A DNA stretch of 64,000 nt, from NCBI GenBank assembly GCA_000711775.1, contig ARYC01002014.1:1-64000 (forward strand), written 5' to 3'. The DNA comes from Oxytricha trifallax. Lineage: Eukaryota; Ciliophora; Spirotrichea; Sporadotrichida; Oxytrichidae. Below, in pieces: positions 1 to 12,469 of the stretch. The notes below the pieces were generated by a model, which searched no databases, was not told the origin of the DNA, and was given only the letters and a program-made list of their open reading frames with translations. A program made the translations under genes and the position numbers. Position 1 is the first letter of the stretch; every line of letters starts with the position of its first letter.

Positions 1-80
1 TAGTAGTAAGATTTTAATAAACTTAGAATGGATATCCATAATTTTAAATTTCATTAAAATTTCTAGAAAGAGGAAGCAAG

Positions 81-794
81 ATGGAGTCTATGAACGATGC
101 AATGAAGAGAATTTAATCTCAAGATTTAATAGGAAAATTTCGAAGTCAAGAGGACCTATATAGTTATTTGGTATAGCTAGGTAAGTTCTTAAGTAAGATA
201 AATATATCCATTATAGTTGGATTGTTCTTGCCGACTTCGGAGGGAAGTAAAATCTCATTCTTAAAAGCCTTACTGAGTGAAGAGAAAAAAGCTTTTAAGT
301 CAAATGAAATTAGGATGATTTAGATATCTAACTACCCTGAAATATCAGTAACAAATCTTTATGATGATGCTATGAGTGATCTAGATGTAGCTCTCTTCCT
401 TCCATCAAAGCTACAGCTCTCTAATAAGTAACCAGAGAGAAACTTCTTCTTTGGTGTTCTTGGAACTCTAAAACTTGAGTACTTATATGAAATAATTTAA
501 GAAGCTCAAAAGAAACGCAACAGCATCTCTCCTGAAGAAAAAGAGAAGCAAGGTATTAAAAATAAGTGAAACCTGGCTGTAGGAACTTCAAAAGCATCCT
601 TTCATCTCAAGAAAGCTTAGACTGTTAACTTTATAGAAAAACCTGGTACAGCTATATACTTGATGAAAGAGCGCAGCAAATTAAACAGAGAGAGAAAGTC
701 TCAAGTAAAACAATAATTGAGTAAGAGGCTCTTCAAAGATTTATAAAAGCCAGAAGAGATGAACATAGATGCAGGAGTTGGGACTAAGAGATGA
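81..794 (+). pseudogene. TBE 22-kDa protein gene, decayed copy
   Basis: Begins MESMNDAMKR and contains the family core ISVTNLYDDAM and NFFFGVL. Function is unknown; the protein is known only as the second gene of TBE transposons. An intron is seen at 181-216 (GTAAGT...TAG). The second family intron (611-636) has GA in place of the 5' GT. An extra A near 560 shifts the frame relative to the other copies, and TGA at 792-794 falls about 20 codons before the stop used by the copy at 45,370. TAA and TAG occur at glutamine positions. Likely inactive. Confidence 0.85.
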
Positions 795-878
795 AACATG
801 GGCCCAAGCAAGCCTTAAGAGGAAGAAAAGAAAGAGAAGCCAAATCCCTTTACGGGCAAATTTAATATGTGAACTTAT

Positions 879-1928
879 TCATTCGCTTAAATCTAAAACT
901 TGTTTATATACACAAAATCTCCCTTCTCTTGCGCATACTTTAGCTTTATCATCGCTGACTCTCTTTGCAGCACTCTTAATTAAATCGACTGTATCTATCT
1001 TTAAATCATGCATCAGATGGTAGAGCAGCAATTTCTTATAATGACCTTTCAATAGTCCCCAATATAATTCAATTCCATTGAACTAAGGGCTGTAAGAAAC
1101 ATTAAATACAGGTGTTATATTTAGCCTTTCATATTCCTTCCTTGAGTCTTTAATTTTATGAACTGAAAAGTTATCAACGAACAGAAATGATCTCTTAGTC
1201 AGCGTACTTATCTCTGAGTTATTGCAAGAACTTAATATATTATTCAGTCTTTATAAACGAGGGTGAATAAAACATAAGTCTCGAGGCCACTATCTTCACT
1301 TATTCCACAAAGAATAGCATGAGTTTACACCTTAACTTTAAGTCATAAACTTCTATATTACTATACCTCTTGTACCAAGACCTTGATATAAAGGTATTGA
1401 ATGTAAATAAAGCTTCATCAGCGTGCATGAACTTTATATTATGCTCTTAAGACCTCTGCATTTAATCGAATATATAATTTAAATTAGTATTGTAAAATGG
1501 AACATTAAAGTAAATCACTCTCTTAATGCGATTGACTGTCTTGTAAGATATTCCGTTCTTTTTATATATGTTACTATCGATTAAGCAGATATGTGAAGCT
1601 CAGGAAATTGGCGATGAAACATCACAGCCCTCTAGGATAGAGAGAAATGAGCCCAGTATTTAAGATTCTTATCATTAATTAGATAATCGATATGATGCTG
1701 CTAAAATTTTAGAGTTCTTTTAGGCTTAGAATTAAGCTGCTGTCTCTTTAAATCCAATGCTAATAGACAATGAGACCTCACAGTTGCAGGAGATTTATGG
1801 AGCAGCCTTGCAATAGATGTATAAATCAGAACAGGCTAGAGTTATTCAATATATTCATCACATCCATAACGCAACTTAAACAATAAATCTATATACTCAC
1901 TGTCAAAAACTGACCCCAAACCTCGCAT
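879..1928 (-). pseudogene. TBE transposase (42-kDa, IS630/Tc1 DDE), decayed
   Basis: Starts MRGLGSVFDS at 1928 and ends in TGA at 879-881. It is expected to cut and join TBE ends. Catalytic blocks are recognisable: first D in HADEA, second D in VDNFSVHK, and E in the FNGIELYW block. Several single-base losses, for example one near 1570 where the copy at 26,409-27,459 has an extra base, break the frame. It converges on the 22-kDa gene. Length matches the TBE transposase (about 350 codons). Confidence 0.85.
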
Positions 1929-2066
1929 ATACTCACTTAAATTACTAATATTTAAACATTAAACCCCTACATAAACCCTATTAAAACCCTAATAAAGTAT
2001 GCACTAATAGTCTACTTTTATCAATCAAAAACTCAATCAAACTACTGAAAGGGTTTTGGGGTTTTG

Positions 2067-2913
2067 AATGCGTGTACTCCTTATCTCCATTCTCATGTAT
2101 CAAATCTCTAGATTGAACAATAAGTAGTATCTCTGCATCTTAGTCCAATCATTTGAGAAAATCTAAAATAAGCTCTCTTTGTAATTCTAGTGCAAAATGG
2201 TTCATTGTTAGAATTGCCATCACCCCGCACTCTTCTGGGTCTCGTACTTGGTTGGTCTCTGATTTGCATATTAACTTCTATTCCAAGAATAGTTTTCCCA
2301 GTATCCCACTTAGTTCATTTGGTTTAGGTATTTATAGATTTCGCAAGACTTCCTACACTCTTCCTAGTGTCATATATCTCTGCCTTCCTGACTTTTTGGT
2401 GATTCTTATTATCTCCCAATTTCTACAATTCTTTAAGATGTTCTACCAACTTACTGGGATGATAACGCTTATTAATCATGTGCTTTTCTCCAGAATCTGA
2501 TATTTTCAATCATCCAGTTTGTTGCCCCTATACTTCTCTCCAGCTGTGTTATTCCTTTGTCATTCAAGACTATGAGAAGGAGAATCATTTGTGCGATTCT
2601 TTATATACAGAACTAAACCTCCTCTATTTGGCAAACGCATACTTCCATCGTCTCTTCTTGGATGTGTTTTCCAGGAACCATGTCCTCATGTTGCCAACTT
2701 TAATTGATTTCTCTCCAGTGGTTTTACTGCTTTTCTATCTACAGAACCCATTCTCTCATTCTTTTTCTCCTGGTATCCTCTCTGTCTTTTAGCCTTATGA
2801 AGAGTGCTTTCTCCAACTTGCTTCTTGTTCTTGTACAGCAAACTATTGTTGTCAATCTTGTGACTGTTGAGGACCACCCATTCTTTGCTAAAAAAATAAT
2901 ATAAACTATACAT
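2067..2913 (-). pseudogene. Unknown multicopy gene, copy 1, broken by TBE-0
   Basis: Not recognised. With TAA/TAG as Gln the minus frame stays open except for several single TGA codons. Its C-terminal part (RDPEECGVMAIL, then HFALELQ) matches the ORF at 47,335-47,691 (TDPENCGLLAIL, HLALELQ), and the upstream VQEVLRNLQ matches LQKVVRSLE there. TBE-0 sits at ATT/AAT directly against the 3' end of the visible frame, so the gene probably continued across the transposon. Plus-strand ORFs here are shadows. The CG motif after an acidic or Asn residue is faintly like C48 peptidases, but no catalytic His was found. Confidence 0.55.
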
Positions 2914-3084
2914 ATATCAAATTAATGAACTGTTTGCACTTAAATCATTTAAAAATAATTGGCTTCCAATATTATTTATACCATAGTATATTTGAATTAT
3001 TCTCTTTGTAAACCAATAAAATTTTATATTCTCATTTAATTTTACAAATAATTAATTTGGATAGTAGTTTAGTTAAGAAAGAGT

Positions 3085-3255
3085 TGAGAGCACTGTCTAA
3101 TTTGAGATGCAGCATGTTCACTCCGCGATGTAAAAGATGAAAGCTGAGTTTGAGGAAATCAATTAACACTTCAAAGGTAGGATGGACAGAGAATCTATAA
3201 GGCTTTGAATGCTAAATCTTGCAGCTTCTTCACGCATGCGTATTGCTATTGTGAA
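3085..3255 (+). CDS. Coding island (possible MDS), unknown
   Basis: A GC-richer patch in AT-rich DNA reads in one frame with reassigned TAA/TAG: EMQHVHSAMQKMKAEFEE followed by INQHFKGRMDRESIRL, then a TGA, then MLNLAASSRMRIAIVNDSS. The first part looks like a helical, charged protein segment. The TGA may be a decayed Arg codon or the true stop. No domain recognised. Confidence 0.4.
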
Positions 3256-3259
3256 TGAC

Positions 3260-4770
3260 TCTAGTTAATTATAACAATATGTATTATTTGCTAGTTTAAA
3301 TTCATTGTATTATAATCTGTCTAAAATCATTTAATGATCGAATGCATGTTTGTATATTAATATTTATTATTGCATATAAATAAAAGTATGAATTAAAAAT
3401 TAAAATCAACATTTATGAATAAAATATCACCAGATTGCAGGCAATTAATAGTGACATTTACGCTGTCAATTTTTATGTAATGTTTACGTTATACTTTTAG
3501 ATTTTAAGCTTGCTTGCTAAAATTATATCACTTCAAAATAAAACAAGTAATTCAATATAATTCTTTAAAAACTATGTTTTATTTGTATAAATAATACAAT
3601 TTCATAATAATTATATACTCAATTAGATAATTCCACTTAATAAGCAATTGTTGATTTTCAACTGAAGTTTTTAATGAATATTTGTCAGTGAGAAGGAAAG
3701 CTAAATCGCTTTAAATGAGTCAGACATTATTTTAAAAAAGTGCTTAATGCTTGTCTAATTCAACTCTAGAATCAATTTATATCATATTTTCCATAGAACT
3801 TGTAATAATTTAATAATATTACTATATTTTAAAGTAAGTTTGTGATGAATGATTGATTTTATCGATATTAACTGATTAATTTAAAAGACATAAATTCACG
3901 AACTTTCTGCTAATCACAAACTTGCTTTATTTGTGTTGAAGTTTGATCTAGCTTTGAAGTGTAGAATTATCGAGGTCTGCATTATCAGAATTTTCCTCTT
4001 AATAAGTGGCTTTTTTTCAATATTTTTCATTATCTAATGTTTATACTTAGAATATTTTATTCAATTCAGATCATTTATACGGAATATATGTAGTAAGAAT
4101 TAATTATTCATTAAATCTTTGAGAACTTAAAAAATATACCAGGATTGACCTAAAGTCATAATATGACAAATCACTTCTTACTGATCTTTCCATTTGATTT
4201 ATGTACTATTGGTTGAGAATATATGCGCTGTAATAATTTTGTAAAGAAACTAATAATCAATAAATTGGTTTTTTTAATGACTTCATTTCAATTATTATCA
4301 ATTTAGAAATCTCTTTACAAATTTAGAAATCTCTTTACATAATACAGAATATAAGGGGAATTCTAATTTATGACGATTAAAAAGAATTCTATTAATGTTA
4401 ATGATTGGTAAACATTTATACATTTATTGTATCGAAAATTCACCTTGTTAATAAATTAATAAATAGATACAATTATTAGCAATGAATTAAATAATTGTCC
4501 GATTAAAATACGATGAAAATTTAAATGAGAAGAATCAATAAGCTTCTTTTCATATTTGAAAAAAGAAAGATTTCACTATTAGATATAGTTGATGAACTTA
4601 TCATTCATATATATTTATATAAAGACTAAATAATTATTAAATGTGGTTCAAGTATAATTTTTTAACTAAAATGTTGTAAATTATATTTTATTCGTTTTTA
4701 TTAATATAAATATGAGATTTGTATAAAATAATCAATCTAATAAATGAATTTAACTCACTTTAAATTGCAA
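3260..4770. other. AT-rich spacer, IES-like
   Basis: Strongly AT-rich with no long frame even under the ciliate code. A short direct repeat (AATTTAGAAATCTCTTTACA) occurs twice near 4301-4340. Nothing else recognised. Confidence 0.5.
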
Positions 4771-5208
4771 ATGCAATATCTGTATCCTGAGACGTTTTAT
4801 CCTTCTCTATTGTCGAAAAATAGCATGCATAGTTTGCATTCTTTCCTTACTTAGACTTCTGTAAAACAACTACTTGATGAAGTTCCTTAGTAGTCTACAG
4901 TATATGAGGTGACAGTGGAAAATGATTAAGCATATTTCGAGTTAACTAAGATACTGCAAGAATCATCAACACATCTTGGAATAACCACTATGATTATTAA
5001 AAGTTTATTATGACTAAATACTAATTTTATATTTAAAATTATAGCATTTTTAGTTGATGATGAAGTGGTTTAACAATTATCTTCAAATTATCTAACTGCA
5101 ACAAGATGTGATTGTAGCAATGGCAGCATAATCCCCAATAGAGATCTGCAAGTAGCTATAATGGGAAATTTGTTCATGATGATCAGGATGTGTATGACAG
5201 TTCCGTGA
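4771..5208 (+). CDS. Small intron-containing gene, hypothetical protein (131 aa)
   Basis: ATG at 4771 opens a frame (MQYLYPETFYPSLLSKNSMH) that runs to a GT...AG intron at 5003-5044 (42 nt). It resumes in phase as TFLVDDEVVQQLSSNYLT and stops at TGA 5206-5208. The exons total 396 nt, exactly 132 codons. Gln codons include TAA and TAG. Composition is far from the AT-rich surroundings, as expected for an MDS. Downstream of about 5100 a second frame also looks coding (KFVHDDQDVYDSS), so one indel near the C-terminus is possible. No family recognised. Confidence 0.55.
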
Positions 5209-5219
5209 TAAATTCTAGT

Positions 5220-7030
5220 GTTATTTGATTTTAACTAATTTCTACTATAAATATTTATAATAACTATTAATTACTATTTATGAGAAGCATGATCAAATTA
5301 TTATAAACTAATATTTATTAAAATGATTATCTTAAATTATAATTCGTATGGGGATATCTCTATTAAAATTACAATTTTTGAATATCCTTATCATTTTGAA
5401 TGCAAGCATAGCTTATTTTACGTAGTATATTTTTGTTAAGTTAACAGTGTGTAATTTTATAGGCTCATTTGGCATTTAGCATAAATTAAAATACAACGAT
5501 TTAGAGAGAAGTAATATTGATAAAATGCAAAAAATTTGGAGATTATTTAAACAAAAATACCCAAAAAATACGGCATATATTTATATTTATTAAACTAAGT
5601 TTAATCTAGCATAAAAAAATGAAATAAATAAGTGCATTAATTGAATGATTGTGACTTGTGAAAATAGTGCTTTATATTGTGCACTTAAGAATATAAATAA
5701 TTTATTTCTAAAATTATTTCTGATTCTGCGAAGAACTCTCTCATTATGAATTTTATTATTACATAGATAAATTGAAGATTTTACTGTTTTAAGCAAAATT
5801 TGTTTGATTCATTAACCCTCGCAGTTTAACAACCCTAATTTTATGATTAGTTCACTCAAACTTGAATTATTATGAATAATTGAATCTTAATTATCGAATA
5901 AACTTATTTTAATGCTCTTTATTATTTAAAATTTAATAACATAGATAATTGAAAGTATAAGCGTTTTACTGAAAGAGAGGTTTTTCATTCTTCAAGCAAA
6001 GTATTAATCCATTTTAAATTAGATTTACTTAAATGTAATTTTATTACGTTAATTTCTATGATTTTAAATAATTTAGTAATTTTAAAGATTTATTATCGAT
6101 AATAAAATATAAAAGAAAAAGTAAATAAATAATAACTCAATGAGGTTGGATCCTTAATTTAATTATTTATAAGAAATGGTTGAAATGCTGAAGTAAACTA
6201 TGAAAATAATGGTGAACTTACAATCATTTTTTAGTTTTATTTCATTTTATAGAGTAAATAAAAAAAATAAAAATATAGCCTAATCCTATCGGATATTGAT
6301 AATGTTTCTCATCAGCATAAAACATGATAAAGATTAATTGCGATCTATTAAATTATGAATATTTAAAATACATATAACTAATTTCATCAAGACCTTTTTG
6401 AAAAACAGAGGAGATATGTATTATAAAGATAAAGACTTATATTTGTTGTTTTTTTTAAAAATAAGAACCGCTTGCTATATTTCTATCTTATAATAATCTA
6501 ATTGAAATTTATGTTCTCTGCTTATTAGACTAAATAATAAATATTTTATAATAGTCAACAACATTTAATTTTATCATTTTTATTGAGCTAATAAATTCAA
6601 GAGAAAAAGAAATTTAAGTATTTGGTTCTTTGCTATTTTATCATTAATAAATTAAAAATAAAATAACATTACATTTAGCTGTTATTAAAATATAATCATA
6701 GTTACTATTAGAAAATACAATCAGTTAAATAATAAATAGTTTAGATTTAAAGTATAAAATGAAATTCCACTTTATTTTCACAGTCTTTTTTAAGATAAAT
6801 CTTTGTTAATTAATTTTAATTGGTGAGATGAAATTTGTATTTAGTTATTTCACCATCTAATTAATCAATTTATAAACTATATTCTAATAAAAGCTTCATA
6901 TTATACTAGCTTAAATTAGTTTTTATATATTTTAGTTTATTTATTAATTAGATTAATTTTGATTTTATTAATAATAATTTTTATCTATAAAATTTAGCAA
7001 AATCAATTAAAAAATAAATTGAAAATTAAA
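5220..7030. other. AT-rich spacer, IES-like
   Basis: Very AT-rich, with no convincing coding frame on either strand. It precedes the 5' end of the decayed LINE. Nothing recognised. Confidence 0.5.
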
Positions 7031-7040
7031 GGCAGGAAAA

Positions 7041-10000
7041 ATGGAGCCAGGAAAGTAGCCAACCAATGAGCTAAGGAGATTACCAGTATGCAACGAGGAT
7101 TAAGGGAAAACAGAGAAAATAAGTTGTCAGCAAAAATTGGAAAAAAACTTTAAAAATTCAAAACCAAACTCCTACAACTAGACATTTCAACACCAAAGTG
7201 TTTAGTTAGGGTATAATAGCTTCAAAAACATAAATTTTCTGTCAAGAGTGACAATAGCTGAAAGCTCAAGCTAATCAACAAGTATGAGAATATGAAGGAT
7301 GGGTGAGAAGGAACGAGAGAATTGCGGAAAAGTAAAAGTCAAAGAGGAGGGAGTAGATTATCAACAAAAAAAGGTAGCAAAATGAAAAGACAATCGAATT
7401 CAAAATTTTCATGTAAAATATAAGAGGATTAAATTCTAAGCTAAAGTAAGATTAACTGATGAGGGAAATAGAAAGCAAAAGTTCTGACTATGGAGGGTTT
7501 GTGGAAAGTAGACTTTAGAGATTGGTAGGAATCAATAATAAAGACATAGCACAAACGCAACTTGCTAGAAATGGAGGAGTTACAATGCTAAATAGTGAAA
7601 AATATGAAATGAAAACTATAAGAACTTTGGAAGGGAAGTTTCCTGCCCCAAAATTTTTTATGCATCCAAGGGGGGAAGTTTCCTGCTGCATACATAAAAA
7701 CATGTAATTTTTATAATTTAAATAAAATCTTTATCATAAATTATGATATAGTTATTTTTAATTTTGCTTCAAATATCTTTTCTACCTTTATAATGAATTT
7801 CATTTTAATGAAAATCAAATTAATTATTAATAAAAAACAATTATTTTAGCCTTATTTTTAATATATAATTTGATAAAAAATAATTATGTACCTTGAAATT
7901 AAATATCAATAAAAGTTGTTTAGTAAATGGTTATGGTAATTGAAATTGAAATTTATTTGTTTCTAAAATTATTATTGCCAAACAATATAAAATTTAATGT
8001 TGGGGCAAGAAACTTCCGAGTTGGCAGGAAACTGCACGGTGACAGGAAACTCCCCCAAAAACTTTAAAGTAATTCGTAACGTGGACGATACTGAATGTGG
8101 GAAGATTCCCACTACACGTGATCATGATTTACATCCCCGATACTGGAATGAGTAAGTTAAGGAACTACAAAATCGATTAATATTCATGATAAAATTCCTA
8201 AAACAGAAGTGTCAGAAACAGAGAATTATTGTAATGGGAGATTTTAACTTTCGTATAAAGGAACTAGGGAAAAATTAAATAAAGAAGGTCTAAATAAATC
8301 CATTCCAGAGGGGTGGAAACTCATTCAAGAGTAAACCAACTATACCAGATATTCTGAAATGCATAAACATAAAGGCGGGAGACGAGTTAATTAAGACAAA
8401 AATACCACAAATTAATTTTTTAAGTGAAGATTAAGATCAAATATCAAGATGATTACTATAAGTTGGTTGATAAGGAGAGAACAATAAGAATATGAGACAT
8501 AAGAAAGCAATGTTGGAAGACATTCATAGAGGAAGGGAGAGAGTTAGCACAAGAAGACTTAGACACACCGATTAAACAATGCTTTATGGACAAAATAGGA
8601 AGGTAAACTAAAGGGAAGAATTGGTACTAACGACCACCAGAGTGGTTTGTGAATAGCAATGGAAATAAAACAGACTTTGCGTTTCAAGATACAAAGGTAA
8701 AATGGAAAGAGGTAATATTTGACTTAGAACAATTCCTTGATAGTAACGATCTAAAAAGGTTCTTCCACATGGTGAAAAGCAAAAGCAAGCACTACCATTT
8801 AAGAAAATTACAATTAATCAGGAAAGACTGGGACTTGGAGAAGAAAAAAGGAAGATAGTAGAGTGCTACACATAACTAAATAGAGACAATAGAGAATGCA
8901 AGTACAAAGAAACAAGTAAAAATTATACGATAATGATTGATGAGTAGTAGAAGGGCAAATTTAGCGAAAAAAGGAGGTAGAGAGAAGTATAAGAAAATGT
9001 AAATTCAATAAAGCTATAGGCCTAGATGGATTCGATAGAAAATGTTATTGAAATCGGAAAAGATAACAAAAACAGTGATCAGGAAGATAGCATAATGGCT
9101 AAATTAGGGTTGAATACCAGACTATATCAAGGAGGGGAGATCGAAACTACTATGCAAAGACCAGAACGATCTTTATCCGGAGGTCAACAATACTAGATCA
9201 ATAGTAATCAATTCTCATTTTAGCAAAATAGTTAGGAAAGTTATAATAAATAAGATTAAAAAAGAAAAAAGTGAGCTTTTAATAACGGGAAATTACCAAA
9301 ACTGCTTTAAAGAAAACAAAGTCACAATTGTGAATTTAATAAGGTTACTAGAATACATAAAATAATCCAGAAGGAAAATTAAACAGAGAGAAGCATATTT
9401 TATTTTAAATCTTTAGAAGGCATAGGTCTCAGTCTGGAATAACAAATTATAAAAAATATTAAAGGGAAAGAATAGTGAGTCCAAAAGATGCAGAAGTAGA
9501 TAGCCTAATTTAAACATTATACAAAGGCAACAAGATTATGTTTGAAGAAGAGGAGATAATCACCTAATAAGGGGTATCTCAAGGAAGTAGATTTATCACC
9601 CATGCTATTCAATATCTATTTGCATGATGCACTAAACTCATAACAAGAACTAAAGTCGTTGAATAAACAAGGCAAATTGATAGCATTTACTGATGACATA
9701 TTGGTGAATGTTAAAGACCCACAACAATTCAAAAGAGTAATAGAATGTTTCAGAGAGATTGAAAAATCACAGAACCTTAAACTTAAATCTAAAAAGATAG
9801 TATTTTTAAGTGATGCAAAAGAATTTAAGAGAGAGTTCTAGATAGAAGAAATTAAGAAAGTTCAGGAACCAAAATATCTAGGTCTGGACATATGTCTGAA
9901 CACACAAAATCTTCCAAAGAACACGTAGAGTAACATTAAAAAGAAAACATAATTTTACTAGAGACTATCTAAGTAGGTCTTGGTAGACGCGAATCATATG

Positions 10001-10258
10001 AGGAGATGTAATCTGCTGAACTAGGCAAGTGACCCAAAGAGATTCTAAAAACTATTAAAGTAGAAAAGACTATTTGACTTAGAAAGTCACAAACAAATAG
10101 AGATCATTACTAAAATGATATGGTAAGATCAGAGGATAATACAATTAGAAGTACAGGAGTACTATCAACCAATTAAAAAACTATTTAGAATGACTTGAGT
10201 CAAAGTCAAGAAATAAGGAGTCGACTTTGATGAAAATATATTGAACTTGATTTAATGA
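7041..10258 (+). pseudogene. LINE-type retrotransposon ORF (endonuclease-reverse transcriptase), decayed
   Basis: Homologous along its length to the near-intact LINE at 53,153-56,402. The start MEPGK then LRRLPV parallels MEKDQ and RRRLPV there. The AP-endonuclease block has QLARNGGVT, and the RT block has FTDDILVNVKD (the FADD box with Thr) at about 9685. Many TGA codons and shifts break it. A short poly-G-ended element (7629-8056) is inserted in the endonuclease domain. Joining at its AACTTT duplication restores a frame aligned with the other LINE. The frame ends near 10,258. Confidence 0.8.
7629..8056. mobile_element. Short poly-G-ended element inserted in the LINE
   Basis: The left end reads GGAAGGGAAGTTTCCTGCC with a second GGGGGGAAGTTTCCTGC near 7671. 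The right end reads GCAGGAAACTGCA then CAGGAAACTCCCCC. The interior is AT-rich with no gene. AACTTT flanks both sides (7623-7628 and 8060-8065). It belongs with the elements at 12,080 and 31,105. Non-autonomous, MITE-like. Confidence 0.7.
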
Positions 10259-10648
10259 GCAAAATGAATATCTAATTAAGAATATCGAGAAGTATATAAT
10301 GAGAGAGAATCAAATAGTTATGTTGATCAAAGAGACACATAAAAATGAAATAAAGGCAGTGAACTCCAATTAGAATGATCAATTTATCTGATTCATTCGA
10401 GTTATTGTACTTTTTGGTAATTGCTTGAAGTATTAACATTTTGCATTTTAATTACCTAAAATATTTTATTACTACAATTACTACATAAATATTTAGTATG
10501 CAATTTTTTCTATATATGAAATTAGAAACATTTTATTTTCTCAATAAATTCAATTTTTATGAGTATGTCAGTTAGTTATTTTTATTAAAATAAGTTCTGA
10601 ATGATAATAAGTCAATGCAGGAGGATAATTTGAAAATATTTAATTTCA
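10259..10648. other. LINE 3' flank and AT-rich DNA
   Basis: Possible LINE 3' untranslated sequence up to about 10,380, then AT-rich DNA. The exact LINE end could not be set because no tail repeat is clear. Confidence 0.35.
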
Positions 10649-10750
10649 GAAACTATTTATCAAACTGGTTTTCAGCATGGACATTTTTGTGATGAGTTAA
10701 TTTCAATAAGGAGGCTTAAATTGATGCAAAAAAAAATTAAGTTAAAATGA
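10649..10750 (+). CDS. Coding island (possible exon/MDS), unknown
   Basis: After a TTTCAG acceptor-like sequence, the frame reads ETIYQTGFQHGHFCDELI, then SIRRLKLMQKKIKLK and TGA at 10,748-10,750. The composition suggests a real protein terminus, but no family is recognised. It is short, so chance cannot be excluded. Confidence 0.35.
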   Translation, partial: ETIYQTGFQHGHFCDELISIRRLKLMQKKIKLK

Positions 10751-10759
10751 GAGATTTCC

Positions 10760-12070
10760 TAAAATTGAAATATCAAAAAATTAAACCACCAATAATAAAC
10801 TTTAGATAAGTCGAAGAATAAATTGCAATTTAAATAAAAGAAATTTAAAAATGAAATTATAAATAACTTTAACAAATAAAGATTAAAGTGGTGTCCATTG
10901 CTTTATATTAAGTTTTATGCTACACAAGATGCTAAAATTTTGATAGTTCAGCAATACTTACAAAAAAAACAACGAAGAAGAAAGTAAAAGAGCTCAAGGT
11001 ATTATTTTATCTATAAACAATATATTTTTTCAGTTTTCGATTATTTTTCAGAAGTGCTTAAGTATCACTAAACTGAACAAAAATAAGCTCATTTAAATAA
11101 TATTTATTATATAGACTCAAAAAGTCTGATTAAATATTATGACTAACCCGTACAATGGTAAATTTTCCATTTAATTATTTAATTATTTGTGGTTAAAACA
11201 TTTTCAAGGTCAGTAAATACTATAAAATATATTTTCAGAGGCATCTTAGTGTTTTTTATCCGTATCTCTGATATAACAAAACGAATAATGCCTCATTTAT
11301 AAAATATCTAAAATATAAATCAATTCATAATAATATCAAGAAAAGTAAACATGTATAAATTTTATATTGATAATCGAAAAAAAAGTTTTGTAATTTTTAT
11401 TAGAAATCATTTATATAATGCTGAGAATATAAGCAATTAAAATTTGAATAAAAATAGAAATAAGCTGTTATATATTTTTGTGTAAATTTTATAAATTAAT
11501 ATAAAACTTCTTATTTATTGAAAGAAAAGCATACCTAAAAATGTCTTCCAAGTGAATGCTCCTTGAATCATGAAGTATGATAACGAATAATTTGATTGCC
11601 ATAAAATTTGTGTTCCTATTCAATAATAAACCAATTTTAATTGAAAAGTCGTTAAATCAGATTTGATATTTCATTAGTTTTCTTTAGAAGAGCTTTCCGC
11701 TATATATACAGGTATTTATTAATTACACCTGTGAAAATAATAATTACTAATTCACAGAAATATTAAGAAAATTGAGAAATTAAGAATAAATTTGCAAATA
11801 AATAATAATAATAGAAGATTCGGAAAATGTAATCATTAATTAGATTTTATGATTTTGAGGATAATATTAGACAGCAATAGATATTTAAAATTGTTGCTGA
11901 AATAACTAAGAAAAAATAATAAGTGAATTCATAAAATGATCTATTTCGATAAATTCATAAAAACGTCAAAAAATAAACTATTCGAGAAAAGAAAAAGGAT
12001 ATTTGAATAAGAGTTTCCATCTTAAAACTAATGTTTCAAAATAATATCAATTAATTGAAGTTTTCTGATA
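10760..12070. other. AT-rich spacer, IES-like
   Basis: AT-rich. A weak minus-strand coding patch near 11,515-11,620 (SYFMIQGAFTWKTFLGM) is the only possible gene fragment seen. Confidence 0.4.
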
Positions 12071-12079
12071 TATGAACTT

Positions 12080-12415
12080 AAAGGGACCGGTTTCCTTTCC
12101 TCTTCGGAAGATTCCTGCATATACAGATTAATTAACAATTTGCATAGTTTTCTCATATTTTTATAATCAATTATGTTATAATAATTCATATTTAAAAATG
12201 GAATATTTTTAATACTTAAAAAAATTTCAATTTTATTATAAAATTAACATTTATTATTAATTATAATAATATATATGCGGAGATAATATCATAATAAAAA
12301 TTAATAAATTTGGTAAAAATAAAGGCTTAAATAATATTTAAAATATTTTTTAATTTAAGGTTAAGATTTAATATATATTTTAATGTTAGATGCAGGATTA
12401 ATCCCTAAAGGAAGG
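12080..12415. mobile_element. Short poly-G/GTTTCCTGC element, decayed copy
   Basis: The left end has GGGACCGGTTTCC then GGAAGATTCCTGCA; the right end has TGCAGGATTAATCCC then AAGGAAGGG. GAACTT flanks both edges (12,074-12,079 and 12,416-12,421). A further GGCAGGAAACTTCC at 12,448-12,461 may be a second fragment. The interior is AT-rich. Confidence 0.55.
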
Positions 12416-12469
12416 GAACTTTCGTAAAAAAAATGAAACTACACTATGGCAGGAAACTTCCGTACAATT

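Larger units (their letters stand above)
1..2066 (-). mobile_element. TBE transposon, right part (copy TBE-0), truncated by window edge
   Basis: The right terminus ends in GGGTTTTGGGGTTTTG at 2051-2066, followed by AAT (2067-2069), matching the ANT target of TBE elements. Inside are the 22-kDa gene (plus) and the transposase gene (minus), in the convergent arrangement seen in the complete copy at 23,442-27,597. The zinc-finger kinase gene and left end lie outside the window. The sequence is close to that complete copy, so the two belong to one subfamily. Both genes carry frameshifts, so this copy is probably dead. Confidence 0.9.

Noticed and set aside
2153..2904. Plus-strand ORFs over 2153-2904
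   Set aside because: Shadows of the minus-strand multicopy gene, whose homologue at 47 kb fixes the coding strand.
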